A DNA stretch of 9,174 nucleotides from Bacteroidales bacterium (GTDB taxonomy: Bacteria > Bacteroidota > Bacteroidia > Bacteroidales > Dysgonomonadaceae): positions 1 to 9,174 of the forward strand of contig JAAZMQ010000085.1 in the NCBI GenBank assembly GCA_012798745.1, read 5' to 3'. The first letter of the stretch is position 1. Every line of letters starts with the position of its first letter. The position numbers and the translations under genes were made by a program. Positions 6,524 through 9,174 of the stretch are shown piece by piece. The notes below the pieces were generated by a model that was given only the letters and a program-made list of their open reading frames with translations, did no database searches and had not been told where the DNA came from.

Positions 6524-7387
6524 TTAACCGTAAATAATTTCTCCTTTTTCGTTTTTAAAATCGTCAAGTCCGTTACTGTTACTGTATCGTCTCATAGCTC
6601 TGAGGCTCATGCCCATGCTTGAAAATCCTCCATCGTTATAAAGCGTCTGCATGGTTACTTTTCGTGTCAGATCGGAGAACATCACGATGCAATAATCGGC
6701 ACAATCGTCGGCTGTGGCATTACCCAGGGGTGACATTCTTTCCGAAAAATCCATCAAATCTTCCATCCCTTTAATTCCACTACCTGCTGTTGTCAACGTG
6801 GGAGATTGGGAAATAGCATTGATCCGTACTCCTTTTTCTCGTCCGTAGATATATCCGAAACTGCGTGTTATGGATTCAAGCAGTGCTTTGGCATCGGCCA
6901 TATCGTTGTAGCCGTAAAATGTGCGGTGTGCAGCAATATAACTTAGCGTTAGGACCGATCCTCCTTCGGCTATGGCATCCATCTTTTTTGCCACTTGCAA
7001 CATCTTATGGAAAGAAATAGCCGAAATGTCGAGTGTTTTTATCATCAAATCGTAATCAAGATCGTCGTATGGACGTTTTTTACGTACGTTTGGCGACATA
7101 CCGATTGAATGCAGAATAAAATCGATTTTCCCACCCAGTATTTCCATTGATTTCGAGAAAACCATTTCCAAATCTTCTACATTGGTAGCATCAGCAGGCA
7201 GAATTTCGGCATTCAATTTTTCTCCTAATTTGAGCGTATCGCCCATACGCACTGCCACCGGTGTATTAGAGAGAGTGATGGTTGCTCCTTCTTCAACAGC
7301 CCTTTCGGCCACTTTCCACGCAATGGACATTTCATTCAGTGCACCAAAAATAACTCCTCGTTTACCTTCTAATAAATTATAACTCAT
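6524..7387 (-). CDS. fabI: Enoyl-[acyl-carrier-protein] reductase (NADH) FabI
   Basis: Final reductive step of each type II fatty-acid elongation cycle, and a known antibacterial target. The 287-residue SDR-fold protein shows a Rossmann turn FGALNEMSIAW (14-24), ILHSIGMSP (91-99), and the FabI catalytic pattern of Y150, then Y160-x6-K167 in YNDMADAK. The substrate-loop segment SPTLTTAGSGIKG spans 195-207. The C-terminus (RYSNSNGLDDFKNEKG) is longer than the roughly 262-residue E. coli enzyme, as in Bacteroidota, Chlamydia and plant forms. The frame continues upstream to ATG 7477, but those 30 residues translate the promoter and leader repeat and look unlike FabI; ATG 7387 is the right start. 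First gene of a - strand unit with yciO and the S41 lipoprotein. Confidence 0.96.
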   Translation of the reverse strand: MSYNLLEGKRGVIFGALNEMSIAWKVAERAVEEGATITLSNTPVAVRMGDTLKLGEKLNAEILPADATNVEDLEMVFSKSMEILGGKIDFILHSIGMSPNVRKKRPYDDLDYDLMIKTLDISAISFHKMLQVAKKMDAIAEGGSVLTLSYIAAHRTFYGYNDMADAKALLESITRSFGYIYGREKGVRINAISQSPTLTTAGSGIKGMEDLMDFSERMSPLGNATADDCADYCIVMFSDLTRKVTMQTLYNDGGFSSMGMSLRAMRRYSNSNGLDDFKNEKGEIIYG

Positions 7388-7434
7388 TTTGTTTGTTTTT
7401 TTATATAAATTCCTCTTACTATGTGAGGCATTGT

Positions 7435-7462
7435 TTGAATATAAAATGCTTGAATATAAAAT
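7435..7462. repeat. Perfect 13-bp direct repeat in the fabI leader
   Basis: TTGAATATAAAAT occurs at 7435-7447 and again at 7450-7462, separated by GC, giving a 15-bp period. Both copies lie between the predicted fabI -7 element and start codon, so they would be at the start of the transcript or just downstream of the promoter. This placement suits a repressor operator or RNA regulatory site, but no known fatty-acid regulator box (FapR, FabT) is recognised in it. Confidence 0.6.
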
Positions 7463-7466
7463 TGCC

Positions 7467-7497
7467 CAAAAGTACAAAAAATGTCCATTTAATAAAC
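7467..7497 (-). promoter_or_regulatory. Promoter for fabI operon
   Basis: On the minus strand TACTTTTG (7467-7474) matches TAnnTTTG exactly. The -33 region is weaker: TTTA (7493-7496) at 18 bp or GTTT (7494-7497) at 19 bp. Transcription would start near 7460, giving a leader of about 70 nt that carries the 13-bp repeats. The strong -7 match and position favour a real promoter. Confidence 0.55.
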
Positions 7498-7609
7498 ATT
7501 TAAAGTCAAAATATTGTTTTTAAACGATATCCTTTTATCTGTTTTAAACTGAATTCTACTCATTTAGGATAATTCTTATTCTATCGAATTTTATTTGGAG
7601 GGAAAAACA

Positions 7610-7642
7610 TTTGGAAGGAAAATTGTTATTAATATAAGATTG
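7610..7642 (+). promoter_or_regulatory. Possible promoter for the MBL-fold gene
   Basis: TTTG (7610-7613), 21 bp, then TAAGATTG (7635-7642), one mismatch from TAnnTTTG. The start site would be about 15-20 nt before the ATG at 7665. Weak evidence, but nothing better is visible in the 277-bp divergent gap. Confidence 0.3.
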
Positions 7643-7664
7643 TGTTCGTAAAAAAAACGGGGAT

Positions 7665-8390
7665 ATGGTTGTAACGTATATTTATCATAGTGGTTATGCG
7701 ATCGAATTTGATGAATTTTCTGTCATTATCGATTTTCTTAAAGATGCGAAGCGAGATGAAAAGACGTATTGGGTGTACGATTACTTGCTGAGTAAACAAG
7801 AAGATCTTTACGTGTTGTGCACTCATTCGCACTCCGATCATTTCAATCCCGAAATTCTGTTGTGGAAAGAAAAAAAACCGAATATTCATTATATTTTTTC
7901 GAAAGAATTGTTACTTAGGCAAAAAACATCGCCCCAAGATGCGTGTTATTTGGATAAGGGGGATGTTTATGAGGATGAAAATATAAGAGTTGAAGCTTTT
8001 GGGTCGACCGATGTGGGGAATTCGTTTCTGTTTAAGCACAATGATCTATGGTTTTTTCATGCCGGAGACCTTAATAATTGGCATTGGAACGAAGAGGTTT
8101 CAAAAAGAGAAGCCCTGATTTACGAGAACAACTTTCTTTGCGAGTTGGAACTTCTTGCCGAAAGAGTTGATCACTTGAATGTAGTTATGTTTCCTGTTGA
8201 TCCTCGATTAGGTAAACGTTACATGCGCGGAGCCGAACAGTTTGTCAAACGCATACGGACCGATTATTTTTTACCGATGCATTTTGGCGAATGTTACGAG
8301 CAGGCCAATGCTTTTGAGAAATATGCCTCAAAACACGGATGTACCTATTTGGCAATAACTCATCCCGGACAATCGTTTCGTCTTTATTGA
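7665..8390 (+). CDS. MBL-fold metallohydrolase, UlaG-like (COG2220-type)
   Basis: A 241-residue cytosolic metallo-beta-lactamase-fold protein without a signal peptide. It starts with YIYHSGYAIEF, the opening strands with the early histidine (H8) typical of UlaG-like proteins. The metal site is HSHSDH (H54, H56, D58, H59), then D135 in FHAGD and H206 in LPMHFG. Where classical MBL enzymes carry a further histidine, this one reads FGSTDVGNSF (112-121). Such proteins hydrolyse diverse phosphate or ester bonds, so no substrate is assigned. VMFPVDPRLG (174-183) and the ITHPGQSF tail (231-238) look subfamily-specific. It is divergent from fabI and 39 bp upstream of ispG, so cotranscription with ispG is possible. 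It is notably G-rich over C on the coding strand. Confidence 0.88.
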   Translation: MVVTYIYHSGYAIEFDEFSVIIDFLKDAKRDEKTYWVYDYLLSKQEDLYVLCTHSHSDHFNPEILLWKEKKPNIHYIFSKELLLRQKTSPQDACYLDKGDVYEDENIRVEAFGSTDVGNSFLFKHNDLWFFHAGDLNNWHWNEEVSKREALIYENNFLCELELLAERVDHLNVVMFPVDPRLGKRYMRGAEQFVKRIRTDYFLPMHFGECYEQANAFEKYASKHGCTYLAITHPGQSFRLY

Positions 8391-8403
8391 CCCGGATTTG
8401 TGC

Positions 8404-8411
8404 TAAATTTG
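8404..8411 (+). promoter_or_regulatory. Possible -7 element for ispG
   Basis: TAAATTTG matches TAnnTTTG exactly, 18 bases before the ispG ATG, which would give a leader of roughly 10-14 nt. No TTTG lies 19-21 bp upstream; the nearest candidates (TTTC at 8376, TTTA at 8383) have poor spacing. ispG may therefore have its own start in addition to read-through from the MBL gene. Confidence 0.4.
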
Positions 8412-8429
8412 CAGTAAAATACAATTTCA

Positions 8430-9174
8430 ATGGATTTTTTCAACTATCATCGTCGCTCTACTGTCGATGTACATATCGGCAATCTCACCTTAGGAGGGAA
8501 TCATCGCATTGCCATTCAAACAATGACCAATACCAATACGCTGGACACGGAAGCAAGTGTAGCCCAGTGCGAACGCATCGTTGCATCGGGTGCCGACTTA
8601 ATCCGTTTGACGGCACAAGGCGTGCGCGAAGCCGAGAATCTTCGGAATATAAAAGGCGAATTACGCAGAAAAGGATACACTATTCCCCTTTCGGCCGATA
8701 TTCATTTTAACCCGAAAGCAGCGGAAGCAGCAGCAAAAATTGTGGAAAAGGTGCGCATCAATCCCGGTAATTTTGCCGACAGAGTAAAAACCTTTTCACA
8801 AAAAGAATACACTGATGAAGAGTATGCGCAAGGAATAGCGCATATTCGCACAAAATTTGTTCCTTTTCTAACCATTTGTAAGGAATACGGAACGGCCATC
8901 CGAATCGGTGTAAATCACGGTTCGTTGTCCGACCGCATCATGAGCCGATACGGCGATACGCCCGAGGGCATGGTAGAATCTTGCATGGAGTACCTTCGCA
9001 TTGCTGTGGAAGAAGAATTTTCGGACGTTGTGATTTCACTTAAAGCATCCAATACATTATTGATGACAAAGGCTGTACGGTTGCTGGTAGACAGGATGAA
9101 CAGCGAAGGGATGCATTTTCCTTTGCATTTGGGGGTAACGGAAGCCGGTGCCGGAGAAGATGGACGTATAAAAT
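8430..9174 (+). CDS. ispG: 4-hydroxy-3-methylbut-2-en-1-yl diphosphate synthase IspG/GcpE, 3'-truncated
   Basis: Sixth enzyme of the MEP isoprenoid pathway, converting MEcPP to HMBPP with a [4Fe-4S] cluster. The frame from ATG 8430 is open to the window end, giving 248 residues of the N-terminal TIM barrel. Visible motifs: IQTMTNTNTLD, LIRLTAQG, ADIHFNP, VRINPGNF, IGVNHGSLSDRIM, ISLKASN and LGVTEAGAGEDG, all in the normal IspG order. The barrel style, and the segment before IGVNHGS with extra length (FSQKEYTDEEYAQG), suggest the large three-domain IspG of Bacteroidota, Chlamydia and plants, about 600 residues. The cluster cysteines would lie beyond the right edge, so that prediction cannot be checked here. 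It follows the MBL gene by 39 bp. Confidence 0.96.
   Translation, partial: MDFFNYHRRSTVDVHIGNLTLGGNHRIAIQTMTNTNTLDTEASVAQCERIVASGADLIRLTAQGVREAENLRNIKGELRRKGYTIPLSADIHFNPKAAEAAAKIVEKVRINPGNFADRVKTFSQKEYTDEEYAQGIAHIRTKFVPFLTICKEYGTAIRIGVNHGSLSDRIMSRYGDTPEGMVESCMEYLRIAVEEEFSDVVISLKASNTLLMTKAVRLLVDRMNSEGMHFPLHLGVTEAGAGEDGRIK

Noticed and set aside
6493..6567. In-frame 25-residue upstream extension of yciO from ATG 6567
   Set aside because: It would overlap the fabI end by 44 bp, and homology to YciO begins at the ATG at 6492.
7388..7477. In-frame 30-residue upstream extension of fabI from ATG 7477
   Set aside because: It translates the predicted promoter and 13-bp repeats and resembles no FabI N-terminus; ATG 7387 gives the canonical start.
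7629..7889. 86-codon minus-strand ORF over the MBL start
   Set aside because: Antisense to the conserved HxHxDH-containing frame; no recognisable domain.
8339..8710. 123-codon + strand ORF overlapping the MBL end and ispG start
   Set aside because: It is out of frame with the well-conserved IspG reading frame; composition is cysteine/arginine-rich shadow sequence.

Overview
The window reads as ordinary chromosome from a Bacteroidota bacterium, most likely order Bacteroidales (Dysgonomonadaceae/Porphyromonadaceae type). This is inferred from AT-rich DNA, Bacteroidota-type promoters (TTTG, about 19-21 bp, TAnnTTTG), a lipoprotein with an S-(D/E)3 surface-export signal directly after its lipidated cysteine, a FabI with the longer C-terminal tail, and an IspG resembling the Bacteroidota form. 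No mobile elements, CRISPR arrays, tRNAs or rRNAs were seen.

Layout. (1) 1-2870: a radical SAM protein on + (its first codons lie before the window), converging with ychF on -, which sits downstream of nadA on -. (2) 2871-3333: 463 bp without a gene, between divergent nadA and dusB. It is very AT-rich and holds several DnaA-box-like sites, a 94% AT tract and four copies of the 8-mer TCGAAAAC. (3) 3334-4320: dusB on +, abutting the end of a three-gene - strand unit, fabI -> yciO -> S41 peptidase lipoprotein (7387 down to 4321). (4) 7388-7664: the divergent promoter region of fabI and a metallo-beta-lactamase-fold gene, with a perfect 13-bp direct repeat in the fabI leader. (5) 7665-9174: the MBL-fold hydrolase followed 39 bp later by ispG, which runs off the right edge.

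The genes are mostly housekeeping: translation-associated ATPase (ychF), NAD synthesis (nadA), tRNA dihydrouridine (dusB), fatty-acid elongation (fabI) and MEP isoprenoid synthesis (ispG). Three of them (radical SAM, NadA, IspG) are iron-sulfur enzymes, which fits an anaerobic lifestyle.

The most interesting element is the 2871-3333 gap. Hand counts on sampled lines show the + strand richer in C than G to its left and G at or above C to its right, and this holds when genes of the same orientation are compared. Together with paired and tandem DnaA-like boxes and an unwinding-type tract, this makes it a candidate chromosomal replication origin. No dnaA gene is in the window, so this remains an inference. 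The genes themselves belong to known families; I did not find a convincing undescribed multi-gene system.
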